Shown here: positions 16,511-23,943 of the stretch, piece after piece
Numbering within the stretch: position 1 is the first letter of the stretch
Layout: each line of letters opens with the position of its first letter
Assembly: GCF_000720185.1 (NCBI RefSeq)
Contig: NZ_JOIY01000022.1
Location: 1-64,000 of the forward strand
DNA length: 64,000 nt
Reading direction: 5' to 3'
Origin: Streptomyces sp. NRRL S-340
GTDB lineage: Bacteria; Actinomycetota; Actinomycetes; Streptomycetales; Streptomycetaceae
Notes under the pieces: model-generated
Told to the model about the DNA's origin: nothing
What the model saw: the letters and a program-made list of their open reading frames with translations, nothing else
Database searches by the model: none
Translations under genes and position numbers: made by a program

Positions 16511-18502
16511 ATGCGGACGCGGACCGGCACAGGGCAGGCGGACGGCGGACGGCCCGGAGGCGGCGGCCGGACCGGAGGCCGGCGGCCCGGCGGTGGGTGG
16601 ATCGGCGGCGGGCGAGCCGGAGACGGACGCACCGGAGGCGGGCGGCCCGGCGGCCCCGGCCGGGACGGGCCCGTCCTCGGCATCTCCGCCTACTACCACG
16701 ACAGCGCCGCCGCCCTCGTGCAGGACGGCGTTCCGGTCGCCGCCGCCCAGCAGGAGCGGTTCAGCAGGCGCCGCCACGACCCGGGCTTCCCGGCCGATGC
16801 CGTCGCCTACTGCCTGCGCGAGGCGGGGCTGCGCCTGGACGAGCTGGCGGCCGTGGCGTTCTACGAGGACCCGGCACTGAAGTTCCGCCGGGTGATGGCC
16901 ACCTGGCTGGCGACGGCACCGCACGGCTTCCCGGTCTTCCGCCGGGCCTTCCCGCAGTGGGCGGGCTGGAAGCGGCACGCCCTGGACGACGTGCGCGCGC
17001 GGCTGCGTCCGCTGTCCGGCGGACGGCCGCTGCCGCCGGTGGTGGCCCACCTGCACCACGCCTCGCACGCCGCCTCCGCGTTCCTGCCCAGCCCGTACCC
17101 GTCGGCGGCGGTGCTGTGCGTCGACGGCGTCGGCGAGTGGGCGACGACGACGCTGTGGCACGGCCGGGGCACCGAACTGGTCCCGCTCGCCGAGCTGCGC
17201 TTCCCGCACTCCCTGGGCATGCTCTACTCCGCGTTCACCCACTTCTGCGGCTTCAAGGTCGACTCGGGCGAGTACAAGCTGATGGGCCTCGCCCCCTACG
17301 GCACGCCGCGCTGGGCGCCCCTCATCCGTCAGCGGCTGATCGACGTCAAGCCGGACGGCTCCTTCCGCCTGGACCTGCGCCACTTCACCTTCCAGTACGG
17401 CAGGACCATGACCGGCCGCGCCTTCGAGGAACTGTTCGGCGGCCCCCGGCGCATCCCCGAAGGACCGCTCACCGAGCGCGAGTTCGACCTCGCCGCCTCG
17501 GTCCAGGCGGTGACCGAGGAGGTGGTGCTGCGGCTGGCCCGCACGGCGCTGGAACGCACGGGGGAGCGGCGGCTGTGCCTGGCCGGCGGGGTCGCGCTGA
17601 ACTGCGTGGCCAACGGACGGCTCCTGGACGAGGGCGTCTGCGACGAACTGTGGGTGCAGCCGGCCGCCGGGGACGCCGGCGGCGCGCTGGGCGCGGCGCT
17701 GGCCGAGTCGCACCACCGGGGCGCGCCCCGCGCCCATGTGCGCGCCGGCACCGACGCGATGGCGGGCGCCCTGCTCGGGCCCGGGTACGACGCCGCGGAG
17801 ATCGCACGCTTCCTGGACCGGGAGCACCGTCCCGCCGTACGCCTGCCGGAGGGGGAACTGGTCGAGCGGGTGGCCGCCGAACTCGCGGCGGGCAAGGTGG
17901 TCGGCTGGTTCCAGGGCCGCATGGAGTTCGGCCCGCGAGCCCTGGGCAACCGCTCGATCCTGGCCGATCCGCGCGACCCCCGTACGCAGTCCACGCTCAA
18001 CCTCAAGACCAAGTTCCGTGAGTCCTTCCGGCCGTTCGCTCCCGCGGTGCTCGCCGAGGACGCCAAGGACTGGTTCGACCTCACCGGCGAGAGCCCGTAC
18101 ATGCTGCTGACCGCGCGGGTCGCGGCGGCCCGGCTCCGGGAGCGCGACCCGCGGCAGGAGCGACTGACCGGCCTGGACCTGCTGCGGGTGCCCCGCTCGA
18201 CGATTCCGGCCGTGACACACGTGGACGGCTCGGCCCGGGTGCAGACCGTCACCGCCGACCGCAACCCCCGTTTCCACGCGCTGCTGACCGCCTTCCGCGA
18301 CCGCACGGGCTGCCCGGTGCTGGTGAACACCTCCTTCAACGTGCGCGGCGAACCGATCGTCCGCGACCCCGCCGAGGCGTACGCCTGCTTCATGCGCACC
18401 CGGATCGACCTGCTGGTGCTGGGCGACTTCCTGCTGGACAAGCGGGACCAGCCGCCCTGGCGGGAGGAGGGGGACTGGCGTGCCGCGATCCCGATGGACT
18501 GA
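16511..18502 (+). CDS. Carbamoyltransferase, NodU/SxtI family (second copy)
   Basis: 663 residues. An unusual glycine/arginine-rich N-terminal tail of about 50 residues precedes the standard start PVLGISAYYHDSAAALV. The Kae1-like domain has HHASHAASAF (metal ligands H182, H183, H186). The C-terminal domain shows MEFGPRALGNRS, FRPFAPAVLAEDA and VLVNTSFNVRGEPIV, all well conserved, so this copy should be active in forming O-carbamate from carbamoyl phosphate and ATP. No other start codon lies between the ATG at 16511 and the conserved part. It is one base after the preceding gene and overlaps the SxtJ-like gene by 23 nt. The neighbours match an sxtI-sxtJ-sxtK type module. Confidence 0.92.
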   Translation: MRTRTGTGQADGGRPGGGGRTGGRRPGGGWIGGGRAGDGRTGGGRPGGPGRDGPVLGISAYYHDSAAALVQDGVPVAAAQQERFSRRRHDPGFPADAVAYCLREAGLRLDELAAVAFYEDPALKFRRVMATWLATAPHGFPVFRRAFPQWAGWKRHALDDVRARLRPLSGGRPLPPVVAHLHHASHAASAFLPSPYPSAAVLCVDGVGEWATTTLWHGRGTELVPLAELRFPHSLGMLYSAFTHFCGFKVDSGEYKLMGLAPYGTPRWAPLIRQRLIDVKPDGSFRLDLRHFTFQYGRTMTGRAFEELFGGPRRIPEGPLTEREFDLAASVQAVTEEVVLRLARTALERTGERRLCLAGGVALNCVANGRLLDEGVCDELWVQPAAGDAGGALGAALAESHHRGAPRAHVRAGTDAMAGALLGPGYDAAEIARFLDREHRPAVRLPEGELVERVAAELAAGKVVGWFQGRMEFGPRALGNRSILADPRDPRTQSTLNLKTKFRESFRPFAPAVLAEDAKDWFDLTGESPYMLLTARVAAARLRERDPRQERLTGLDLLRVPRSTIPAVTHVDGSARVQTVTADRNPRFHALLTAFRDRTGCPVLVNTSFNVRGEPIVRDPAEAYACFMRTRIDLLVLGDFLLDKRDQPPWREEGDWRAAIPMD

Positions 18503-18719
18503 GCGCCTGGGCCGACTGGGCCTGGCCGCGCTGTACTTCGGTGTGCTGACCCCGATCGGCCGGTGCGTCCGAGCGGTGCGCGACCCGCTGCGCCGGTCCT
18601 GGGACGCGGACCGGGCCGGCTACCTGGAGCCGCCGGCCGCAGCCGGGCAGCGCCGCGGGGCGGGCCCCGGCGACCCGCGTCCGGGACGGGCCCGCGGGCT
18701 CAGCGGCCGCCGGGCGTGA
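18480..18719 (+). CDS. SxtJ-like small membrane protein (C-terminal half only)
   Basis: 79 residues from a GTG with GGGAGGAGGGGG upstream. ALYFGVLTPIGRCVRAVRDPLRRSWDAD matches the C-terminal part of SxtJ-family membrane proteins as I know them (Y-x-V-x-TPIG ... DPL-R-x-D). One hydrophobic segment (LAALYFGVLTPIG) should insert in the membrane. Usual SxtJ proteins are about 130 residues with two more N-terminal helices, which are absent here, so this is a shortened form. The gene overlaps the carbamoyltransferase by 23 nt and its last 20 nt overlap the convergent methyltransferase. Function is unknown, but the family travels with carbamoyltransferases, as in the saxitoxin cluster. Confidence 0.7.
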   Translation: MPRSRWTERLGRLGLAALYFGVLTPIGRCVRAVRDPLRRSWDADRAGYLEPPAAAGQRRGAGPGDPRPGRARGLSGRRA

Positions 18720-19329
18720 CGGCCGAGACGACCACCACCCGGCGGTCGCCGAGGACGTGGACGCGTGCGACGGCGTCGGTGAAACCGCTCGCCGCGGCCC
18801 ACGCACAGGCTTCCCCGGCGCCACCGGGCAGCGGGACGTCCGCCGCCAGCAGCGCGCGGAAGCGTTCGGACGGCCGGAAGTGCGTGGCCAGCGGCAGCGT
18901 GAACCCCACCCGGCCGCCCGGCCGCAGCGCGCGCCGCCAGTCGGCCACCGCACGCCCGCCCAGGAAGTGCAGTGAGGAGGCGCACAGCACGGCGTCGAGA
19001 CAGCCGTCGGCGACCGGCAGCGGCACGGCGTCCGCCAGACGCCAGTCCACCGCCGTGGCGGGCAGCCCCTCCGCGGCGGCACGCGCCCGCCCGGCCTCGA
19101 TCATGCGCGGCGACACGTCCACGGCGAGGACGGGCGGCGCCGCGGCGGAGCGGCCGCGGGCGAGTTGCAGGGCCACGGCGCCCGCGCCGCAGGCCACGTC
19201 GGCGACGGCGTCCACCGGTTGGGGGGCGGCCAGGGCCAGCAGGGCCCGCGCCACCTCCTCGTGGTGCTCGTGGTCGTAACGGGGGGCGAGATCGTCGAAG
19301 ACCCCGGCCAGGGTCGCGCTCTGCGTCAC
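18700..19329 (-). CDS. Class I SAM-dependent methyltransferase
   Basis: 209 residues from a GTG. ADVACGAGAVALQLA is motif I for SAM binding, LAVDVSPRMI the acidic loop after strand 2, and the LRPGGRVGFTLP strand follows, as in ubiE/Methyltransf_11 proteins. FDDLAPRYDHEHHEEVARALL resembles O-/C-methyltransferases that act on small molecules. It is transcribed toward the carbamoylation operon and overlaps its last gene by 20 nt. It may belong to the cluster as a tailoring or self-protection enzyme, or may be unrelated. The substrate cannot be predicted. Confidence 0.88.
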   Translation of the reverse strand: MTQSATLAGVFDDLAPRYDHEHHEEVARALLALAAPQPVDAVADVACGAGAVALQLARGRSAAAPPVLAVDVSPRMIEAGRARAAAEGLPATAVDWRLADAVPLPVADGCLDAVLCASSLHFLGGRAVADWRRALRPGGRVGFTLPLATHFRPSERFRALLAADVPLPGGAGEACAWAAASGFTDAVARVHVLGDRRVVVVSAVTPGGR

Positions 19330-20223
19330 CCGGCGATCCTACGCACCCGCGCCCGCTCGCCACGAGTTCCGGTCCGAGTGCCGCCGTGCCCGCGGCCGTG
19401 ACGGCAGGCGAACGCGACCCCGCCGACCCGGCACGCGCCCTGCGCGGTGCCTCACCCCTGACGGGCCGGCACACCTGACGGCCCCTCGGCGCGGCACCGT
19501 CCGTTCACCGGGACCCCGGCCCTGACGGCCCCGCCGCGCGGCCAGGCCCGGGGGACCCGGTCAGGGGGCGCGTCACCGGGAGCGCGCGCCGCGGAACGGA
19601 GGCGCGCTCCCCCTGCCACCGCACGGCACCGACCCGCCATGACCGGCCATCCGGCCCGCAGGGGACGCCCGCGGCACAGGGCCGTCTCCGGCGACCGGAT
19701 CCGCCCTCCGGGCAACGCCCCTGCGTGACGGGTATTTCGGCGGCAGGTCATCCGGGCGGGGAACAATCGACGGGATCGAATCCGGCCATCCTGTCGCTGT
19801 CGCACATTCTTCCGGGTGCCATTCCCGGCGCTCAGGAACTCCCGCGGTTCCCCAGGGATTCCAGGGATTCCGCTGGTGGTGGCGAGACCGCGGTGCATAG
19901 AATATCGCGCGCCGCTCGCGGAGGTGGCCGGCAAGGCGGGTGGGGGGTGAGGGCGTCGTGACTGAGCTGCGGAGAATGCCGAATCAAGGCGGTCCTGACC
20001 GAGGTTCAGAACGTGCGTTCGCTTTTCCCTGCCCGTGCCTCTTACGACGTGCCCGCAATATTCCGAACGATCACCACAAAGCGGTCCACTCCACAGAAGT
20101 GGGCCCTTTTTCTTTTCCCCGGTGTTCCCCGGTCCGGCGTCCGGACCCCGGGCCGGGTGCCCGGCGGGCGGCGAGAAGCGGATGCTTCGTTCTCAGGACA
20201 ACAGAAGTGTGGAGTGTGATGCC
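19330..20223. other. Long intergenic region with possible leader RNA
   Basis: Nearly 900 bp without a convincing gene. Short open frames here lack codon bias or homology I recognise. GC falls from about 19730 on. A TAGAAT box at 19897-19902 could be a -10 for a rightward transcript, but the -35 is poor. A factor-independent terminator at 20083-20116 stands 110 bp before the surface-protein gene, implying a leader or small RNA in between. Confidence 0.5.
20083..20116 (+). terminator. Rho-independent terminator in leader of surface-protein gene
   Basis: GGTCCACT (20083-20090), a 7-nt loop, and AGTGGGCC (20098-20105) form an 8-bp stem with one G-U pair, followed by CTTTTTCTTTT. It reads rightward although no rightward gene ends upstream, so it probably ends a short RNA or acts as an attenuator of the gene at 20224. 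Confidence 0.7.
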
Positions 20224-22752
20224 ATGAAACGAGTCGGCAGAGACTCGCGACGGCCGGCCTGGAGACTTGTGGATCCGCTGGCGCGAACGGGCTTGTCCGT
20301 TCTCTTATTGGCAGGCGGCGCAGTGGGGGCGACGGCCGGACCGGCCGCGGCTTCGGCCGCCGACGGCACGCTGACGGTCGAGGTGCTGCGCGACTTCTTC
20401 GGCACCGGCGTGCTCAACGCGACGATGGACGTGCCCCAGCGGGGCATGAAGGTGCAGATCTCCGACCCCTCCGGGCACGAGGTCACCGGCGTCACGGATG
20501 CCACCGGAAAGGTCGTGGTGGCGGCCTCGGCCGTGCTGAGCGGCGGACGGTACCGCGTCGACGTCAGCGTCCCGGCACCGTACAGCGGCCATCTGCGGGC
20601 GGCGCCCGCGTCGACGGCGGAGAACCACTTCGACAGCTTCACCTCGTTCGTGGACGTGTCGGACGGGAAGAACGCCTCGGTGGTGACGGGCGTGTGGGAC
20701 CCGGCCGACTACGCGCTGCCGGACTCGCGGTACTTCGTCCCCGTCCAGAACGGCGCCAACGGCACCGACGACCGGGCGTTGGTGGCGTTCGGCGCGAAGG
20801 TCCGGGGCACCTGTCCCACCGACGTGGCCTGCCCGGCCACGCTGGCCACGCAGGCGCAGGTGGGCACGACGTTCGCCTTGGCGTACGACCAGTACCGGAC
20901 CCGGCTGTTCCAGGGCGCGTTCGCCCGCCGCTACGCCCCGTACGGGCCGCAGGGCGGTGGCGCGATCTACACGGTGCCGGTCGACGGCTCGGGTACGCCG
21001 AAGCCGTTCGCGCGGGTACCCGACGCCGCGGTGACGGAGCACGACACCGCGAACATGATCAAGGATCCCGGATTCACCGACGCACCGGGCAAGGAGAGCA
21101 TCGGCGGCCTGGCCCTGTCCGAGGACGGCTCCACGCTGTACGCGGTGAACCTGCGGACCCGCAGCCTGGTGAGCTTCGACGCGACCGGGGACACCGCCGG
21201 GGCGCCCGAGGCGACGGTCCCGATCCCGGACCCGGGGTGCGCGAGCCCCGAGGACTGGCGGCCGTTCGGTCTCCAGGTCCACGACAACACGCTGTACGTC
21301 GGCGGCGTGTGCAGCGCGGAGAGCACACAGCAGCGCTCGGACCTGAAGGCCTTCGTCTCCACCTACGACGGCAAGCGGTTCACCACGGTGCTGAGCCACC
21401 CGCTCACGGAAGAGCGCGGCACCGTCTTCGGCTCCGGCGACAAGGCCACCCACTGGAACCCGTGGAACACGGGCCTGGACACGTGGGACGACCGGAAGTC
21501 GGGCAACGTCTTCATCGATCCGCAGCCGGAGCTGGCCTCCCTCGCCTTCACCCGCGACGGCTCGATGGTCCTCGGCTTCCGCGACCGGTTCATGGACGTG
21601 CTCAGCTGGGGAGGGCTGGACCCCCGCCCGGGGAACGACACGGTGGAGAACGGCATGTCCGGTGGTGACATCACCATGGTCTGTGCCACTCCCACCGGTG
21701 AATACCAGTGGGAAGGCACCGGGAGCTGTCCCAACCACGCCACTCCCGCCAACAGCGGCGGCCAGGCCGCCGGTGTCGTCGAGTACTTCCCGGGCGACTT
21801 CTTCGCCGGCGCCCACCAGGAGACCGCGCTGGGGTCGGTGGCCTATGTCCCGCAGCAGCAGTGGGTCGTCAGCACGGAGTTCGACCCGGTCGTCCACGTC
21901 GCCACGTCAGGGACCGGATACCACGACGTCACGACCGGTCAGGGTCCCGGCAACGACCCGGCCGCCAACGGGTTCCAGTTCGTCAGCCAGGAGCAGGGGG
22001 GCGCGTTCGGCAAGGCCGGCGGGCTCGGTGACATCGCGTACGCGGCGGCGAACGCGCCGATCCAGATCGGCAACGTCGTGTGGTTCGACGGCGACCACAA
22101 CGGGATCCAGGACCCGGGGCACGTCCTGCTGCCGGGGGCCACGATCAACCTGCTGGACGCGGACGGCAAGCAGGTCGCCACGACGAAGACCGATGCCGCC
22201 GGCGAGTACTACTTCGGTGGCGTCGGCGCCGAGTACCAGCTCACACCGGGAGCGAAGTACACGGTCCAGTTCGACGTGTGCACCGCGGACACCGGCAAGG
22301 TGCCCGGCCGGCCCCCGGCGTCCGCACTGCGGTTCACGCTCCCGCGAGCCGGTGCCGACCGTGCGCACGACTCCAATGTGACTCCGCCGTCCACCGGGCC
22401 GTTGTGCAGTGGGCAGGCGCCTGTCACGGCACCGCGCAAGCCGGGCGGCGTCGATCACACGATCGACGCCGGGGTGTACATCCCGAAGGCGACTCCGAGC
22501 CCGTCCCCGACGCCGACTCCGACGCCGACCCCCACCCCGTCGCCCGGTCCGGCCTCGCCGTCGGCCTCGGTGCCGCCGGCGCCCGCGCCGCCCGTCAACC
22601 CGGCCCCGCCGGGCGGGGGTTCGGGTTCGATGGCGCACACCGGCATGTCCGCGCTGCCGCAGATGCTCGCCGCCGCCGGGCTGCTGGCGGGAGCGGGCCT
22701 GGCCATCGCGTTCATGAGCCGGCGCCGCCTCCGGAGGAACCGGGCGAGCTGA
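20224..22752 (+). CDS. Large sortase-anchored surface protein with SdrD-B-like domain
   Basis: 842 residues. A signal peptide ends near ASA-ADG (about 45). The middle (about 130-600) has repeated beta-strand segments with short D-G turns (LALSEDGSTLYAVN, LAFTRDGSMVLGF), suggesting a propeller-like fold. About 612-690 (QIGNVVWFDGDHNGIQDPG...AGEYYFGG) matches the SdrD B-type repeat. A Pro-Thr/Pro-Ser linker follows, then MAHTG (803-807), a hydrophobic helix and an Arg-rich tail, which is an LAXTG-like sorting signal for a streptomycete sortase. It should be exported and covalently attached to peptidoglycan. Codon 28 is TTA (20305-20307), making translation dependent on the bldA tRNA and so tied to development. 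Confidence 0.88.
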   Translation: MKRVGRDSRRPAWRLVDPLARTGLSVLLLAGGAVGATAGPAAASAADGTLTVEVLRDFFGTGVLNATMDVPQRGMKVQISDPSGHEVTGVTDATGKVVVAASAVLSGGRYRVDVSVPAPYSGHLRAAPASTAENHFDSFTSFVDVSDGKNASVVTGVWDPADYALPDSRYFVPVQNGANGTDDRALVAFGAKVRGTCPTDVACPATLATQAQVGTTFALAYDQYRTRLFQGAFARRYAPYGPQGGGAIYTVPVDGSGTPKPFARVPDAAVTEHDTANMIKDPGFTDAPGKESIGGLALSEDGSTLYAVNLRTRSLVSFDATGDTAGAPEATVPIPDPGCASPEDWRPFGLQVHDNTLYVGGVCSAESTQQRSDLKAFVSTYDGKRFTTVLSHPLTEERGTVFGSGDKATHWNPWNTGLDTWDDRKSGNVFIDPQPELASLAFTRDGSMVLGFRDRFMDVLSWGGLDPRPGNDTVENGMSGGDITMVCATPTGEYQWEGTGSCPNHATPANSGGQAAGVVEYFPGDFFAGAHQETALGSVAYVPQQQWVVSTEFDPVVHVATSGTGYHDVTTGQGPGNDPAANGFQFVSQEQGGAFGKAGGLGDIAYAAANAPIQIGNVVWFDGDHNGIQDPGHVLLPGATINLLDADGKQVATTKTDAAGEYYFGGVGAEYQLTPGAKYTVQFDVCTADTGKVPGRPPASALRFTLPRAGADRAHDSNVTPPSTGPLCSGQAPVTAPRKPGGVDHTIDAGVYIPKATPSPSPTPTPTPTPTPSPGPASPSASVPPAPAPPVNPAPPGGGSGSMAHTGMSALPQMLAAAGLLAGAGLAIAFMSRRRLRRNRAS

Positions 22753-22760
22753 ACACCAGT

Positions 22761-22876
22761 GAGCTGGGCAACGGCCTGCTGTAAGAGGCGAGTTGAGCAA
22801 CGGCTCGCTGATGACAACGGGTTGGGCAACAGCTCGCTCGGAAAGGTGATTTGAGCAACGGCTCGCTGGAACAGTG
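22761..22876. repeat. Four tandem 29-bp repeats
   Basis: Units begin at 22761, 22790, 22819 and 22848 with exact 29-bp spacing. The conserved 21 bases follow gaGTTGaGCAACgGCTCGCTg; the last eight vary. Each core contains GAGC-aacg-GCTC, a small dyad. There are no spacers or cas genes, so this is not CRISPR. The period is not a multiple of three, so it is not coding in one frame. It lies right after the surface-protein stop. Confidence 0.8.
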
Positions 22877-22902
22877 CGTCGAAGAGAGCGAGTCGGAACA
22901 GT

Positions 22903-22944
22903 GGGCTGCCCGCCCGCGGCCCGGAGGGTGCGGGCGGGCAGCCC
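22903..22944 (+). terminator. Long perfect hairpin after surface-protein gene
   Basis: GGGCTGCCCGCCCGC (22903-22917) pairs perfectly with GCGGGCGGGCAGCCC (22930-22944), a 15-bp stem with a 12-nt loop. It has no T tract, which is common for streptomycete terminators. It is the first of a pair. Confidence 0.7.
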
Positions 22945-22947
22945 GCG

Positions 22948-22977
22948 TTCCGGCCGGTCCACGCGGACCGGCCGGAA
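22948..22977 (+). terminator. Second perfect hairpin of a tandem terminator
   Basis: TTCCGGCCGGTCC (22948-22960), loop ACGC, GGACCGGCCGGAA (22965-22977): 13 bp, perfect. It starts 3 nt after the previous stem ends. The double hairpin should block readthrough into the next gene. Confidence 0.7.
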
Positions 22978-23060
22978 CCTGACCTGTCACCGGGGACCGA
23001 CCGGGAACCCGGTGCCGTGACCAGCCCACCCGGTGACATGACCTGCCACCGGAGCGCCGA

Positions 23061-23936
23061 GTGACGCCGCCGGCGCGCGGCGGCGAAGCCAGGGTGGCGA
23101 CCGAGAGGATGAGGCGAAGAGTGTCAGCGTCGAGCCGCACGCGGAGCGTGAGAAGCCGGCAAGCCCCACCGGAGCGTGCGGCCGCCCGGCGCCGGTGGCC
23201 GCGGTCACGCCGGGCGGCAGCCGTCCTCGTCCTGGCGGTCGCGGCGGTGGCCGCGGTGGCCGGCTTCCTGGTCCTGAACGACGGCTCCGGCACCGGCGGG
23301 CCGCGCGCACTGACGTCCGACGAGGCGAACCGGCTGGCGATCACGCGGTTCCGCAACTACGAGGCGCACGGCCGCGCGGTGACGATCACCGTGCCGGGCA
23401 CCGCAGGCGGCCTGACCGTCACGGGGTCCGTCGACTACCGGGGCAAGCTCGGTTACGGCGTGGTGCGCGGCACCGGGCGCGACACCTCCAGCGACGGGCT
23501 GATCGAGTGGACGGCCACCTCGGTGTCGGTCCACCCGATGGCGAACGCACCGGCGTACGCACCCGCGGCGCCGCCCCGCTCGGGCTGGTACGGCCGTCCG
23601 CTGCTGTCGTCCGGCAGCGCGCTGGACAGTTCGCTGGCCATCGCGCTCGGCCTCGGCAGCGACCGGCCGGACAACGCCGAACTGCTGCCGCAGAACGGCG
23701 CCGCCTGGCGGGGCAGGGACCAGGTGGCCGGGCACCGGGTGGACGTCATGACCGGGCCGTCCGCCCGCGACCGCTCCGGCACGGCGGGCAACGTACGCTA
23801 CTGGGTCGGCTCGGACGGCACCATGTACCGGGTCCGGGTCAGCGTGGGTTCCCAGCCGCAGCCGGTGGTCATCGATTTCGACACCCACCGGTACGTCCCG
23901 GTCAAGCCGGTCCCCGCGGCCACGCCGAACCGGTAG
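23061..23936 (+). CDS. Membrane-anchored protein of unknown function
   Basis: 291 residues. An Arg-rich cytoplasmic N-terminus (about 50 residues) is followed by a single hydrophobic helix (AAAVLVLAVAAVAAVAGFLVL, about 52-72) without a lipobox or signal-peptidase site. An extracellular domain of about 210 residues follows with many beta-strand-like stretches (VTITVPGTAGGLTVTGSVDYRGKLGYGVV, RYWVGSDGTMYRVRV). The layout resembles LppX/LprG-like or DUF-type lipid-carrier domains, but I do not recognise it firmly. GTG 23061 follows GGAG at 8 nt; an ATG at 23109 would still keep the helix. It ends 7 bp from the convergent beta-helix gene. Confidence 0.75.
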   Translation: MTPPARGGEARVATERMRRRVSASSRTRSVRSRQAPPERAAARRRWPRSRRAAAVLVLAVAAVAAVAGFLVLNDGSGTGGPRALTSDEANRLAITRFRNYEAHGRAVTITVPGTAGGLTVTGSVDYRGKLGYGVVRGTGRDTSSDGLIEWTATSVSVHPMANAPAYAPAAPPRSGWYGRPLLSSGSALDSSLAIALGLGSDRPDNAELLPQNGAAWRGRDQVAGHRVDVMTGPSARDRSGTAGNVRYWVGSDGTMYRVRVSVGSQPQPVVIDFDTHRYVPVKPVPAATPNR

Positions 23937-23943
23937 CCGTCGC

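Noticed and set aside
22761..22876. 29-bp periodic repeats as a CRISPR array
   Set aside because: 29 bp is the whole period (21 conserved plus 8 variable); there are no spacers of 30 bp or more, repeats are imperfect, and no cas genes are present.
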